A stretch of 64,000 nt of DNA from Arthrobacter gallicola (GTDB lineage Bacteria > Actinomycetota > Actinomycetes > Actinomycetales > Micrococcaceae). The notes beneath the pieces were generated by a model. That model was not told the DNA's origin. It did no database searches and saw nothing but the letters and a program-made list of their open reading frames with translations. The position numbers and the translations under genes were made by a program. The stretch is from contig NZ_JACSQD010000007.1 of NCBI RefSeq assembly GCF_014836775.1, forward strand, positions 124,001 through 188,000, read 5' to 3'. Positions 41,778 to 50,499 of this stretch are shown one piece after another. Numbering within the stretch: position 1 is the first letter of the stretch; the number at the start of each line of letters is the position of its first letter.

Positions 41778-42701
41778 TCAGACCTCCTTCATGGGTTTGA
41801 CGACTTTGACGTAGACCGCAACGATCACCAGCACAACGGCGAAGTTGACCACACTGAGGGCGCTGGCGATATCCAGCCGCCGGTCGAACTGGAGCACTTT
41901 AAAGATGTAGGTCATCAGGGTGTCCGCACTGTATCCGGGGATGGATCCGGTCATGATCCGCAGGATGGGCAGATTATTAAAGACATTGATGATGTTGATG
42001 AGCACGGCCACCGCCAGGGCTCCGCGAAGCTGCGGCAGGACGACGCTGAAGAATGTCCGGGCCGGTCCGGCGCCGTCCATTTTGGCTGCTTCCAGAGCAT
42101 CGGCGGGGATCGCCTGGAAGCCGGCCAGCAGGGTGTAAGTGGTGAAGGGCAGGGAGACGAAAACGCCCACGACAATCGCCGCTGCCAGTGCAGAAACAAC
42201 ATTCTTAGTGAAGCCGTAAGGGCTGTCCATCAGGCCGATGTCCACCATGAACTTGTTGATGATGCCGTAGTCCCGGTCCAACCCGTAATAGAAAACAGTG
42301 GTGGTCATCACCACGCTCGCCGCCCAGGGTACGACGACGGCCATGCGGACCAGCGTTCGTCCCGGAAACGGCTTGTTCAGAAAGTTCGCCAGCGCCAGGG
42401 AAAGCAGCACCGTCAACGTAACAACCACAACCACCCAGACCACAGTGTTCAGAAGGACCCGGGGCAGGTTTGGATCACTGAAGACCGTGCCGAAGTTCTC
42501 CAGCCCGACGCCTTCAACGTTGGTGCCGGCCTGGCTGATGCGCCGGGTAGAGCTGTACACCATGTAACCGGCTGGAAAGATCACTATGCCGAATATCAGA
42601 ACCAGCACGGGACCGATCCATGGAAGGGACGCCAGGAATCCCTGGCTGTTCCGTGGCTTGCGCGTGTGTGCCAAAGGGCGCGTCTGGGGCAGTGTGCTCA
42701 T
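41778..42701 (-). CDS. ABC sugar transporter permease (MalF type)
   Basis: The product has 307 residues from the ATG at 42701. The permease signature EAAKMDGAGPARTFFSVV is in the third quarter, and six hydrophobic segments are visible. It is the second gene of the importer operon and pairs with the MalG-type permease. The longer open frame to 42818 overlaps the hairpin and binding-protein end and is rejected. Confidence 0.92.
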   Translation of the reverse strand: MSTLPQTRPLAHTRKPRNSQGFLASLPWIGPVLVLIFGIVIFPAGYMVYSSTRRISQAGTNVEGVGLENFGTVFSDPNLPRVLLNTVVWVVVVVTLTVLLSLALANFLNKPFPGRTLVRMAVVVPWAASVVMTTTVFYYGLDRDYGIINKFMVDIGLMDSPYGFTKNVVSALAAAIVVGVFVSLPFTTYTLLAGFQAIPADALEAAKMDGAGPARTFFSVVLPQLRGALAVAVLINIINVFNNLPILRIMTGSIPGYSADTLMTYIFKVLQFDRRLDIASALSVVNFAVVLVIVAVYVKVVKPMKEV

Positions 42702-42722
42702 GTATGGATACCGTTCTTGGAG

Positions 42723-42755
42723 GCAGGGGCTGGTCCCGGCGGGACCAGCCCCTGC
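42723..42755 (-). terminator. Intergenic hairpin between binding-protein and permease genes
   Basis: A 15-bp perfect stem (42723-42737 with 42741-42755, loop GGC) lies directly after the solute-binding-protein stop. It probably protects that mRNA segment and lowers read-through to the permeases, giving more binding protein. Confidence 0.75.
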
Positions 42756-42768
42756 TGGCGGCTGCGGT

Positions 42769-44001
42769 TTAGGCTGCGTCTGCCTTGGCCTGGATCTGGT
42801 CCAGGACGGCGGCTGCATCCTGGTCTTCGAGCTGGCCCATCAGCGACTTGAAGGCACCGTCAGCTGCGTTCCACGCCGGGTTGGTGGTCGGGTAGAAATT
42901 GGCGCTGGGGAGCATATCCAAGAACGGCTTCAGGGTCTCATCCGAGGCCATGGCCTCGGAGCCGCTCTTGGTGGTGGGCAGGAAACCCTCGGTCTGCACC
43001 CAGTTCAGGTACTGGTCCTCTGCGAAGAAGAAGTCCATGAACTTAGTGACAGCCTCGCTCTTGTCTCCGTCGTTCTTGAAGGCCATGAGCCGGTCGGCCA
43101 CACCCAGGGTGGAGGGCTCACCGGTGTTCGTCGGAACGCTGGCAATTGCGTAATTGAGGCCGGGGTTCGATTCCTCGATCTGCCCCACCGTCTGCGGAAG
43201 GGCATAGACCATGCCGATCTGCCCCTGGGCGAAAACGTTAATCATGGGGGTGCGCTGTGTGGCACCAGGATCGGGCTGGGTAACTCCGTCTGCGATCATC
43301 TTCTTCATGAACTCGGCCGCCTCGACATTTTCGGGGCTGTTGATGGTGAGCGTCGTTTCGTCTCCGTAGCCTCCCCCGTTGCCGGCAAACCAAATCAGGC
43401 TCTCGCCCTGGGCTTCCTCCGAACCAAGGGGCATGCCGTAGCCCGGTGTACCCGTAGCGGAAATTTTCTTGGCAGCATCGTACAGCTCGTCCCAGGTGGT
43501 GGGCGGAGCCGTCACACCAGCTTGGTCGAACAGGTCCTGGTTGTAGAACAGTGCGCGCGCGGAAGCGATCAGCGGCAGTCCATACTGAGTGCCCTCGAAC
43601 TCTTCGTTCTCGGCGAAGGATTCCTGGAAGTCAGCAAGGGTGGCCTCCGAGGCCACTTCCTCCGCTGAGTAGAGCAAACCTTCGTCCGCGAACGCGGAGA
43701 ACGCACCCCCGTTGTAGATGTCCGGGGCTTCACCCGCCTGGATCTTGGTCTGCAGCACCGATTCGATGTTTTCCCAGGACTCCACCTGCAGGACGACGTC
43801 AATTCCGTCGTTAGCAGCTTCGAAATCTTCAATGACGCCTTCCCAGAGCGCTTTGGTCCCGTCGGAGTAGGTCGGAACCAGCAGGTTCACGGTTGTGGCG
43901 CCGTCTTCGCCGCCGCTGCCTCCTCCGAAGCCGCAGGAGGAGACTGCCAGGGTGCCCGCAGCAACCACGGCAAATAGGCCCAGGGGGAGTTTTCTCTTCA
44001 T
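42769..44001 (-). CDS. Sugar-binding lipoprotein of ABC importer
   Basis: The product has 410 residues. The lipoprotein signal ends LAVSSCGFGGG, so Cys is the lipidated residue. The mature part is a family 1-type solute-binding protein (ESWENIESVLQTKIQAGEAPDIYNGGAF, PTTWDELYDAAKKI). It probably binds a sugar or amino sugar and delivers it to the permeases downstream. Its ATG has GAAAGAGGA upstream. It is divergent from the catabolic genes, suggesting a common regulator. Confidence 0.92.
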   Translation of the reverse strand: MKRKLPLGLFAVVAAGTLAVSSCGFGGGSGGEDGATTVNLLVPTYSDGTKALWEGVIEDFEAANDGIDVVLQVESWENIESVLQTKIQAGEAPDIYNGGAFSAFADEGLLYSAEEVASEATLADFQESFAENEEFEGTQYGLPLIASARALFYNQDLFDQAGVTAPPTTWDELYDAAKKISATGTPGYGMPLGSEEAQGESLIWFAGNGGGYGDETTLTINSPENVEAAEFMKKMIADGVTQPDPGATQRTPMINVFAQGQIGMVYALPQTVGQIEESNPGLNYAIASVPTNTGEPSTLGVADRLMAFKNDGDKSEAVTKFMDFFFAEDQYLNWVQTEGFLPTTKSGSEAMASDETLKPFLDMLPSANFYPTTNPAWNAADGAFKSLMGQLEDQDAAAVLDQIQAKADAA

Positions 44002-44116
44002 TGAATCCTCTTTCAGTGGTGGTGCGGAGCTGGTGGAGCTGGCGGAGTCGAACGGTCACCCGGTTTCGGGTGCCCCGGCAAGCAAATGATGGAACTTGAT
44101 GTTTTTTGCCGTCTCA

Positions 44117-44127
44117 CAATCATTGAT
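44117..44127. promoter_or_regulatory. CAATCATTGAT element near the importer promoter
   Basis: This 11-base element is 116 bases from the binding-protein start. CAATCA also occurs at 44315-44320, and its complement TGATTG at 44295-44300, so it may be a regulator site shared by both divergent transcripts. Confidence 0.35.
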
Positions 44128-44294
44128 AAGCAGGCAGTGTCCACATAATTTCCTGCACATGGCACGGAGTCAAGGGTTTGGGAAAAGTTACTTTGGATCG
44201 AGACCTTGAGAAATTCCGTGGATCGACAGGTCGGAGCCGGTTTTGCCCGCCGGAGTCGGGCCAAGAAACCAACGTGAAATCAAATGAGTTTTAT

Positions 44295-44320
44295 TGATTG
44301 CTAGACAGAAGAACCAATCA
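44295..44320. promoter_or_regulatory. Inverted repeat at the catabolic operon promoter
   Basis: TGATTG, 14-base spacer, CAATCA flanks a TAGACA -10 hexamer (44302-44307). It is a plausible DeoR-family operator. The rest of the 44002-44385 gap (384 bases) contains divergent promoters but no ORF I can support; the likely start of the next gene is 44386. Confidence 0.45.
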
Positions 44321-44385
44321 TCATTCATCATGGAGGCATGTGCCCCAGTGAGCGAGGCGCATCCCGAAGAAGGAGCAGATCCCCT

Positions 44386-45318
44386 ATGCCCGAGCCGCAG
44401 ACCCCGTCCTCCCCTTCCCGCGCCCTGCCCGGACAATGGATGCGCGACGAGCTTTACTCCCAGCCGCAAATCTGGGAGCAGGCAATCGCGCAGGCAATGG
44501 CCGAACGCCTCCTGCCGCCCCGAGGTGCCAGGGTGGCGGTGGTCGGCTGCGGCACGTCGTGGTTCATGGCCCAAGCGTTCGCAGCTGCGCGGGAGGCTTC
44601 GGGGCATGGTGTGAGCGATGCATTTGCTGCTTCCGAAGCAGGTGGCCTGCCCGGACGCGGCTACGATGCCGTCATTGCCATCACGCGGTCCGGAACCACC
44701 AGTGAGATCGTGGATCTGCTGTCGGTTCTGCGAGCCAATGGAACCCCCACCGTGCTGGTTCTCGGCGCTTCGAACACTCCCGCGGCCGAGCTGGCTGACG
44801 CCGTCGTGGCACTGCCCTACGCCGATGAAACCTCCGTTGTGCAGACCCGCTTCGCTACCGCTGCGCTGAGCTACCTGCTGGCGTCCCTCGGCTGGGATCT
44901 TGCGCCCGCCGTCGCTGATGCCCGGGAAGTCCTGGCTGAAGAGACGCCCGCCGCGTTGCAGGAGGCGGATCAGTTCACCTTCCTGGGCCGGGGCTGGACA
45001 GTCGGCCTGGCTCACGAGGCCGCGCTGAAGATGCGTGAGGCCGCTCAGGAATGGACCGAATCCTACCCCGCGATGGAGTACCGCCACGGACCAATCGCCA
45101 TTGCAGCTCCCGGGCGCGTGACCTGGATCCTTGCCCCTGAGCCGGCCGGCCTCGGCGACGATGTCCGTGCTGCCGGTGCCCGGTTCGAGGCAGTGCCGCG
45201 CCATCCCCTGGCCGAGCTTGTCCGGGTCCACAGGATTGCCCTGGAACGCGCACTGGCTGCCGGGCTGGACCCGGACAGCCCGCGCAACCTGGCCCGCTCC
45301 GTAATTCTGGCGAACTAG
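44386..45318 (+). CDS. SIS-domain sugar-phosphate isomerase/deaminase (AgaS/NagB-II-like)
   Basis: The product has 310 residues with two SIS domains. The first has VAVVGCGTSWFMAQAF and ITRSGTTSEIVDLL. The second has FLGRGWTVGLAHEAALKMREAAQEW and MEYRHGPIAIAAPG, like the isomerase domain of GlmS and AgaS. AgaS-type enzymes convert galactosamine-6-phosphate to tagatose-6-phosphate with loss of ammonia. The ATG at 44386 with AAGGAGC upstream is preferred over the frame start at 44338. It heads an operon with kinase and aldolase genes, which supports an amino-sugar role. Confidence 0.85.
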   Translation: MPEPQTPSSPSRALPGQWMRDELYSQPQIWEQAIAQAMAERLLPPRGARVAVVGCGTSWFMAQAFAAAREASGHGVSDAFAASEAGGLPGRGYDAVIAITRSGTTSEIVDLLSVLRANGTPTVLVLGASNTPAAELADAVVALPYADETSVVQTRFATAALSYLLASLGWDLAPAVADAREVLAEETPAALQEADQFTFLGRGWTVGLAHEAALKMREAAQEWTESYPAMEYRHGPIAIAAPGRVTWILAPEPAGLGDDVRAAGARFEAVPRHPLAELVRVHRIALERALAAGLDPDSPRNLARSVILAN

Positions 45319-45325
45319 CACTTCG

Positions 45326-46267
45326 ATGCACAGCACGATGCCGCAGGAGGGCCAAGGCCTCGTCCTTGCCCTGGACGTCGGCGGCACCGATATTAAGGTC
45401 GCCCTGCAGGATGCCGCGGGCGGCTTCCACGGACTGCGGCGCCTGCCCACGCCGCTTGATCCGTACCGGCCCGGCGACGTCATTGTCGAGCGGGTGGCCG
45501 GACTGGTGCGGGAATACAGGGACCAGGCAGGAGGTTCCCCGATCCGCTCTATCGGGCTGGTCGTCCCCGGCCTGGTCGACGAAGATGCCGGCGTGGGAAT
45601 CCTCTCGGCAAATTTGGGCTGGCGGAGCTATCCCTTCTCCCGGATGGTGCAGGAAGCCACCGGGCTGCCGGTGGCGTTCGGACACGACGTCGGCATGGCC
45701 GGCGACGCCGAGATGCGGCTGGGAGCGGGGCGCGGGCTGCGGGATGTGGTGGTGATCATCATCGGCACCGGAATTGCCGGGGCTCTCTTCTGCGACGGAC
45801 GGCGGGTCCTCGGCGGCGGATTCGCCGGCGAGATAGGACACGCACCGGTTCCCGGGGGACTTCAGTGCGCCTGCGGCGCAACCGGGTGCCTTGAAACTCT
45901 CGCCTCAGCGGGAGCGATTGCCCGCCGCTACACCGAGGCCAGCGGCAGACCGGTTGCCGGCGCGGCTGAAGTCCTGGCCGCAGCCGGGGCAGGGGACAAG
46001 GACGCACGCAGCGTCTGGAACGAAGGGGTCGAAGCGCTTGCGGTAGCCCTGAGTCAAATGGTCGCCGTGCTGGGCAGCGAGGCGGTGATCCTGGGCGGCG
46101 GCTTGTCTCAGGCGGGGTCCGCACTGCTGGAACCGCTGGGCCAGCGGGTGGATTCTCTGCTGTCCTTCCACCGCCGCCCGCGCCTGCTGCGCTCGGTTCT
46201 CGGGCAGGACGCCGGACTTATGGGTGCGGGCCTGCGTGCCCGCGATCTCCTGGCGGAGCCCAGATGA
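45326..46267 (+). CDS. ROK-family sugar kinase
   Basis: The product has 313 residues. The N-terminal phosphate motif is LALDVGGTDIKVAL, and the ROK zinc motif is GLQCACGATGCLETLAS. The family phosphorylates sugars such as glucose, mannose or N-acetylhexosamines. In this operon it probably phosphorylates the imported sugar. It lacks an N-terminal helix-turn-helix, so it is a kinase rather than a repressor. It begins 7 bases after the SIS gene. Confidence 0.88.
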   Translation: MHSTMPQEGQGLVLALDVGGTDIKVALQDAAGGFHGLRRLPTPLDPYRPGDVIVERVAGLVREYRDQAGGSPIRSIGLVVPGLVDEDAGVGILSANLGWRSYPFSRMVQEATGLPVAFGHDVGMAGDAEMRLGAGRGLRDVVVIIIGTGIAGALFCDGRRVLGGGFAGEIGHAPVPGGLQCACGATGCLETLASAGAIARRYTEASGRPVAGAAEVLAAAGAGDKDARSVWNEGVEALAVALSQMVAVLGSEAVILGGGLSQAGSALLEPLGQRVDSLLSFHRRPRLLRSVLGQDAGLMGAGLRARDLLAEPR

Positions 46268-47241
46268 CCGGCGGGCGCGGGATGGTCCTGACGGTTACGC
46301 CCAACCCTGCACTGGATGAGACCTATGCCTTGCGCGCCTTGGTACAGGGAAGCACGCACCGGGTCCAGCCTCCGCTCGCCCGGGCTGGCGGCAAGGGTAT
46401 CAACACCGCCAGGGTAGTGCACCAGCTGGGCCATCGGACGCTGGCGGTCGCGCCGATGGGGGGACCGGCGGGAGCGGCGTGCCGTTCCGAACTGGCCTCC
46501 TCCGGCGTCCCCCACCTTCTGCTGGACGCATCAGCTGCCACCCGGCGCAGCATGGCCTTCGTCGAGGAAGGAACCGGGCTCACCAGTATTTTCAACGAGA
46601 CCGGCTTCGCGCTGCGTCCCGACGAATGGGATAACCTGCTTGCCGTCGTCGGGCAGACCCTGCCGGAGGCCGCCTGCGTGGTGGGTGCCGGCAGCCTGCC
46701 CCCGCAGGCACCCCAGGATTTTTTTGCCCGGCTCGTCCGCAGCAGCGCAGACGCTGGCCTCCCCTGCATCATCGACACGTCTGGCCCGGCCCTGCTGGAA
46801 GCAGCCGCGGCGGGGGCTTACCTGCTGAAGCCCAATCGGGAGGAACTTGAGGAAGCAACGGGATGTGCCGACGTCGTTAGCGGCGCCGCCCTCCTGCTGA
46901 GCACCGGGGCTGAGCACGTCCTGGTGAGCGCGGGTGCGGAAGGCATGTGGCTGTTCAGCGCGGAGTCACCGCAGACCTTCCTCGCTGCCTCTCTGGGACG
47001 GGAGCTCAGCGGCAACCCGACCGGAGCCGGCGACGCCGCCGTCGCCGCCGCCGCGGTTCTGCTGGCATCAGGCGACAGGAATCCGCACCGGCTGATCCGG
47101 GCGGCCACGGCATGGTCTGCCGCCGCAGTTCTTATGCCGGCGGCTGGTGAAATCTCACCCCGCCACACCACGTTCGCCGATGAGGTGCAGGTTCAGCAGA
47201 TTCATCGGGACCTGTTCCCCCTCCGGAAGGAAACCGTATGA
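46264..47241 (+). CDS. PfkB-family phosphofructokinase/tagatose-6-phosphate kinase
   Basis: The product has 325 residues. Features of the LacC/FruK subgroup are TVTPNPALDETYALRAL at the N-terminus, RAGGKGINTARVVHQLG, and the catalytic NPTGAGDAAVAAAAVLL. It would phosphorylate tagatose-6-phosphate or fructose-phosphate at C1. The ATG overlaps the ROK gene stop (ATGA) and its stop overlaps the aldolase ATG, so the three genes are translationally coupled. Confidence 0.9.
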   Translation: MTGGRGMVLTVTPNPALDETYALRALVQGSTHRVQPPLARAGGKGINTARVVHQLGHRTLAVAPMGGPAGAACRSELASSGVPHLLLDASAATRRSMAFVEEGTGLTSIFNETGFALRPDEWDNLLAVVGQTLPEAACVVGAGSLPPQAPQDFFARLVRSSADAGLPCIIDTSGPALLEAAAAGAYLLKPNREELEEATGCADVVSGAALLLSTGAEHVLVSAGAEGMWLFSAESPQTFLAASLGRELSGNPTGAGDAAVAAAAVLLASGDRNPHRLIRAATAWSAAAVLMPAAGEISPRHTTFADEVQVQQIHRDLFPLRKETV

Positions 47242-48098
47242 GCCTCACCCCCACCCGCACACTGATCGAAGACGCCGCCGCAGCCGGCACCGGAATCGGC
47301 GCATTCAACGTCCTGCATCTGGAAACTGCGGAGGCCGTTGTCCGCGGTGCCGAGGAGGCCGGCCTTCCGGTCATCCTGCAGATTTCCGAGAACTGTGCCC
47401 TCTACCATGGCGCGTTGGAGCCGCTGGCCGTCGCCTGCCGGGCGGTTGCCGCCGGAGCCTCGGTCCCTGTGGCCCTTCACCTGGACCATGCAGAGGATGA
47501 GGCGCTGGTGCACCAGGCGGTGGAGCTGGGCTTCGGGTCTGTTATGTATGACGGCTCGCGGCTGCCGTACAGCGAGAATGTGGCAGCCACGGCCCGCGTG
47601 GTCAAGCACGCGGATCCCCACGGGGTCTTCGTGGAAGCTGAACTGGGCGAGGTCGGCGGGAAGGACGGCGCCCATGCCCCGGGCGTCAGAACAGATCCTT
47701 TCGAAGCGGTGGACTTCGTCCTGTCCACCGGGGTCCATGCCCTCGCGGTCGCCGTGGGATCCTCCCACGCAATGACCCGCCGCAGCGCCGAACTGGACCT
47801 GGACCTCATCGCGGAGCTGCGCCGGTCACTGGACGTTCCCCTGGTCCTGCACGGATCCTCGGGCGTCAGCGATGACATGCTGGTGTCCGCCATCAAAGCC
47901 GGAATGACTAAAATCAATGTTTCCACGCATTTGAACGGTTTCTTCACCCGAGCCGTCCGCAGGGTCCTCGAAAGCAACCCGGACCTGGTGGATTCACGAA
48001 AGTACGTCCACGCCGGCCGGCAGGCCCTCGCCCCGGAAGCGGGAAGGCTGCTGGCCCTCTTCTCGCTTTGCGGGGGCCTGGCGACTAGCCAAGATTAG
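47238..48098 (+). CDS. Class II fructose/tagatose-bisphosphate aldolase
   Basis: The product has 286 residues. Zinc-binding His and acidic residues are visible: ALHLDHAEDEALV, AELGEVGGKDG, GSSHAMT and VLHGSSGVSDDM. The GatY/KbaY/FbaA family splits hexose 1,6-bisphosphates into dihydroxyacetone phosphate and glyceraldehyde-3-phosphate. After the PfkB kinase it completes a tagatose-type route. The start overlaps the kinase stop. Confidence 0.92.
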   Translation: MSLTPTRTLIEDAAAAGTGIGAFNVLHLETAEAVVRGAEEAGLPVILQISENCALYHGALEPLAVACRAVAAGASVPVALHLDHAEDEALVHQAVELGFGSVMYDGSRLPYSENVAATARVVKHADPHGVFVEAELGEVGGKDGAHAPGVRTDPFEAVDFVLSTGVHALAVAVGSSHAMTRRSAELDLDLIAELRRSLDVPLVLHGSSGVSDDMLVSAIKAGMTKINVSTHLNGFFTRAVRRVLESNPDLVDSRKYVHAGRQALAPEAGRLLALFSLCGGLATSQD

Positions 48099-48104
48099 GA
48101 ACCA

Positions 48105-48914
48105 ATGGAAAAGACAGAGCGGCTGAACGCAATCCTCGACCTGCTCGCGGCGCAGGGTCAGGTGCAGGTGGAGGACATTGTGTCGGGCCTGCAGGTCTCC
48201 CCCGCCACCGCACGGAGGGACCTGGATGCCCTCGCCGCACAGCGCCTGCTGACCCGCACCCGGGGCGGTGCCACGATGGAAGCCGTTGCCTATGACCTGC
48301 CCGCCCGCTATACCCGGGACGACCAAGCGGCTCAGAAACAGGCCATCGCCCAGGCCGCGAGCGCACTTGTACCGCGGGGTGCGGTGATCGGGTTGTGCGG
48401 GGGCACCACCAGCACCGCTATTGCCCACGCCCTGGGCATGCGCCGGGACCTGATGGAGCCATCCAACAAACCCACCCTTACCGTGGTAACCAATGCCATC
48501 AATATTGCAGCCCAGCTGGTCGTCCGGCCCAACATCCGCGTGATGGTCACTGGCGGGGTGGTGAATCCCCGCTCCTACGAACTGGTCGGCCCGTACACCG
48601 ACACCATCCTCCAGCGGGTGGCCCTGGACTTCGCGTTCGTCGGCGTCAACGGGCTGGATCCGGAGGTCGGACCCACGATTAATGACGAGGCCGAAGCCGC
48701 CGTGAACTCACTGATGTCCCGGCGCGCGTCGGAAACTTTCATCGTGGCTGATTCCTCCAAGATCGGCACCCGCAGCTTCGCTACCCTGGGCGGATTCGTC
48801 TTCAGCAACCTCATCACGGACAACGGCATCACCGCCGAGGAAAAAGCCGCCTTCGAGGCCGGCGGGACCAAGGTCATTGTCGCGGGCCCCAAAAAGGCAG
48901 CGCCGGAGCGGTGA
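48105..48914 (+). CDS. DeoR-family regulator of the sugar locus
   Basis: The product has 269 residues. The helix-turn-helix is near the N-terminus (LDLLAAQGQVQVEDIVSGLQVSPATARRDLDALA), and the DeoR C-terminal sugar-phosphate domain has GLCGGTTSTAIAHAL and the later TVVTNAINIA. It is the last gene of the operon, 6 bases after the aldolase stop, and probably senses a pathway sugar phosphate. A candidate operator lies at 44295-44320. Confidence 0.9.
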   Translation: MEKTERLNAILDLLAAQGQVQVEDIVSGLQVSPATARRDLDALAAQRLLTRTRGGATMEAVAYDLPARYTRDDQAAQKQAIAQAASALVPRGAVIGLCGGTTSTAIAHALGMRRDLMEPSNKPTLTVVTNAINIAAQLVVRPNIRVMVTGGVVNPRSYELVGPYTDTILQRVALDFAFVGVNGLDPEVGPTINDEAEAAVNSLMSRRASETFIVADSSKIGTRSFATLGGFVFSNLITDNGITAEEKAAFEAGGTKVIVAGPKKAAPER

Positions 48915-48915
48915 A

Positions 48916-48942
48916 GGGTGCGGGGTGTCAGACCCCGCACCC
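48916..48942. terminator. Bidirectional terminator
   Basis: GGGTGCGGGGT (48916-48926) pairs perfectly with 48932-48942 around a 5-base loop. It follows the DeoR gene and lies next to the convergent secreted-protein stop at 48946. No T-tract. Confidence 0.7.
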
Positions 48943-48945
48943 TCG

Positions 48946-49770
48946 TCAGGAGCAGTTGAACAGGCTTCCCCCGCTGGTGGGGCTGGATGCTGCCTTACCC
49001 TGCACCCACACCGTTACGGTCTTGCCGCCGCCGACGTATTTGGTGCTCACGCTCTCCTGCCCGCGCAGCTTCACCAGCGGCATCTCTGAGCAGGACCAGC
49101 CCGGGGCCAGGGTCACGCCGTTGTTGCTGTCCGCCACGTTGGCGTTCAGCTTGTATCCGGGATCCGCCAGATTGAGCGTGAGTTCCCATTCAACGTCTTC
49201 TGCCTCGGAGGGAGAGGTGACGGTTGCGTAGAAGTTGAAGTTGTCCGGTTCCGGATAGCCCCAGGCATCCACCCGCACATCGGTGACGTCGCAGGTTTTG
49301 GTGCCCGTCGGGTCATTGAGCACAGTGCAGCTGACCATGGGGGCATCGACCGACGGCTCGTACGTCCAGATTCCGGGTACCCCCCAGGTACCGATGGTAA
49401 GCGCCACGCCCGCGACGTCGGCCGGGGCATAACCGGGCACCGCTACGGTTGCCGAACCACCGCCCGCCAGATCCGTGGAGCCGGCCGCCAACGCGGCACC
49501 GGCATCATCAAACAGCGTCAAGGCAAGTTCCTTGCCTGCGCAGGCAGTACCCAGGCCGGACACCGTCACCGTGGATGCCTGGCCTGCGGTGGTGGTCCCG
49601 TTGGTCGCCTTGACTGCTGGCGTACACCGCTCGGCGACAGAGGCGCTCGGGACGCTTCCAGGCAGAAGCGGGAGCTGCGCGGCCGCGCCCGGATGCACGG
49701 CGAAAACCAAAAGCAGCACCAGCGCTGCGAGGAGGGCAGCCGCGGACAGCGGTCGACGCCGTGACGGCAC
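48946..49770 (-). CDS. Secreted protein of the SipW cassette (two-domain)
   Basis: The product has 274 residues. The signal peptide ends GAAAQLPLLPGS. The first domain (about 45-135) carries RCTPAV and GTACAGKELALTLFDDAG, with the same cysteine spacing and core pattern as the 144-residue protein at 50500. The second domain (about 150-274) has more cysteines (VSCTVLND, TKTCDVTD, WSCSEMP, LFNCS) and aromatic-rich strands. It reads as extracellular beta-sandwich domains held by disulfides. It is the third gene of the cassette, after the signal peptidase. Function unknown. Confidence 0.75.
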   Translation of the reverse strand: MPSRRRPLSAAALLAALVLLLVFAVHPGAAAQLPLLPGSVPSASVAERCTPAVKATNGTTTAGQASTVTVSGLGTACAGKELALTLFDDAGAALAAGSTDLAGGGSATVAVPGYAPADVAGVALTIGTWGVPGIWTYEPSVDAPMVSCTVLNDPTGTKTCDVTDVRVDAWGYPEPDNFNFYATVTSPSEAEDVEWELTLNLADPGYKLNANVADSNNGVTLAPGWSCSEMPLVKLRGQESVSTKYVGGGKTVTVWVQGKAASSPTSGGSLFNCS

Positions 49771-49823
49771 GTTACGGTACCCCTGACGGTTCAGTGCAGG
49801 ACTCCTTCCTTTGCGCGGGCTGA

Positions 49824-50489
49824 CTAAGAGGTATGCAAGTTTGAGGTAGGCAGGTTAAGGGCGGGCAGCTTCTCCGTCCCCGGGGCCGCATCGGGATCCG
49901 GGGCCGCATCCGGATCAGGCATCGGCTCGGGATCCTGGCTGGCTGCGGAATCCGGACCGTCGGAGGCTTCGTCGGCCTCTTCCTCGCCGGGCTGGGGCCA
50001 CAGGAAGAACGCCGCGGCGAGAATAAACAGTGATACCCAGACGAAGGGGCTGCCCAGACTGTAAAGAATGCTCCCCAGCTGGGGGATGTGCACCGTGGCG
50101 ATACCGACGATTTGTGAATTATCCGGCTTCCACGGATCAAGAAAGTCGTTGTTATCACCCTGCAGAATCCATCCTGACTCGGCGTCTCCACCGACAATCC
50201 GGTGAATCACCTGCGCGCCGTTGGTGTCCGCCGGGCTGTACACAACGATGTCGCCGACGGAAGGCTCCCCACAGCGGGACCACACGAGGTCACCTGTGGC
50301 GTAAGTGGGGTCCATGGAGTGTCCTGAGACGATCGTCAGGGTGCTGCATCCTCCGAGGGAGGACGGCCACAGGAAGTACAACAGGCCGGCAACGAGGGCT
50401 GCCAGGACGGCGCCCGTCAACAATGACCGAAGCCGGCGTGCGCGGGGCACGCCGGCGGCCGTCCCATGATCTGAGGACGGTTCGGCCAT
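49824..50489 (-). CDS. SipW-type signal peptidase I
   Basis: The product has 221 residues from the ATG at 50489. An N-terminal membrane segment (about 21-41) precedes the catalytic Ser58 in VSGHSMDPTYATGDLV. The general base position holds His96 (VIHRIVGGD), as in SipW/ER-type enzymes, instead of the usual Lys. A conserved GDNND follows at about 111-115. A second membrane segment and an acidic Asp/Pro-rich tail end the protein. It lies between two secreted-protein genes and starts 10 bases after the first. It probably processes both. Confidence 0.9.
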   Translation of the reverse strand: MAEPSSDHGTAAGVPRARRLRSLLTGAVLAALVAGLLYFLWPSSLGGCSTLTIVSGHSMDPTYATGDLVWSRCGEPSVGDIVVYSPADTNGAQVIHRIVGGDAESGWILQGDNNDFLDPWKPDNSQIVGIATVHIPQLGSILYSLGSPFVWVSLFILAAAFFLWPQPGEEEADEASDGPDSAASQDPEPMPDPDAAPDPDAAPGTEKLPALNLPTSNLHTS

Positions 50490-50499
50490 CACACTGCGG

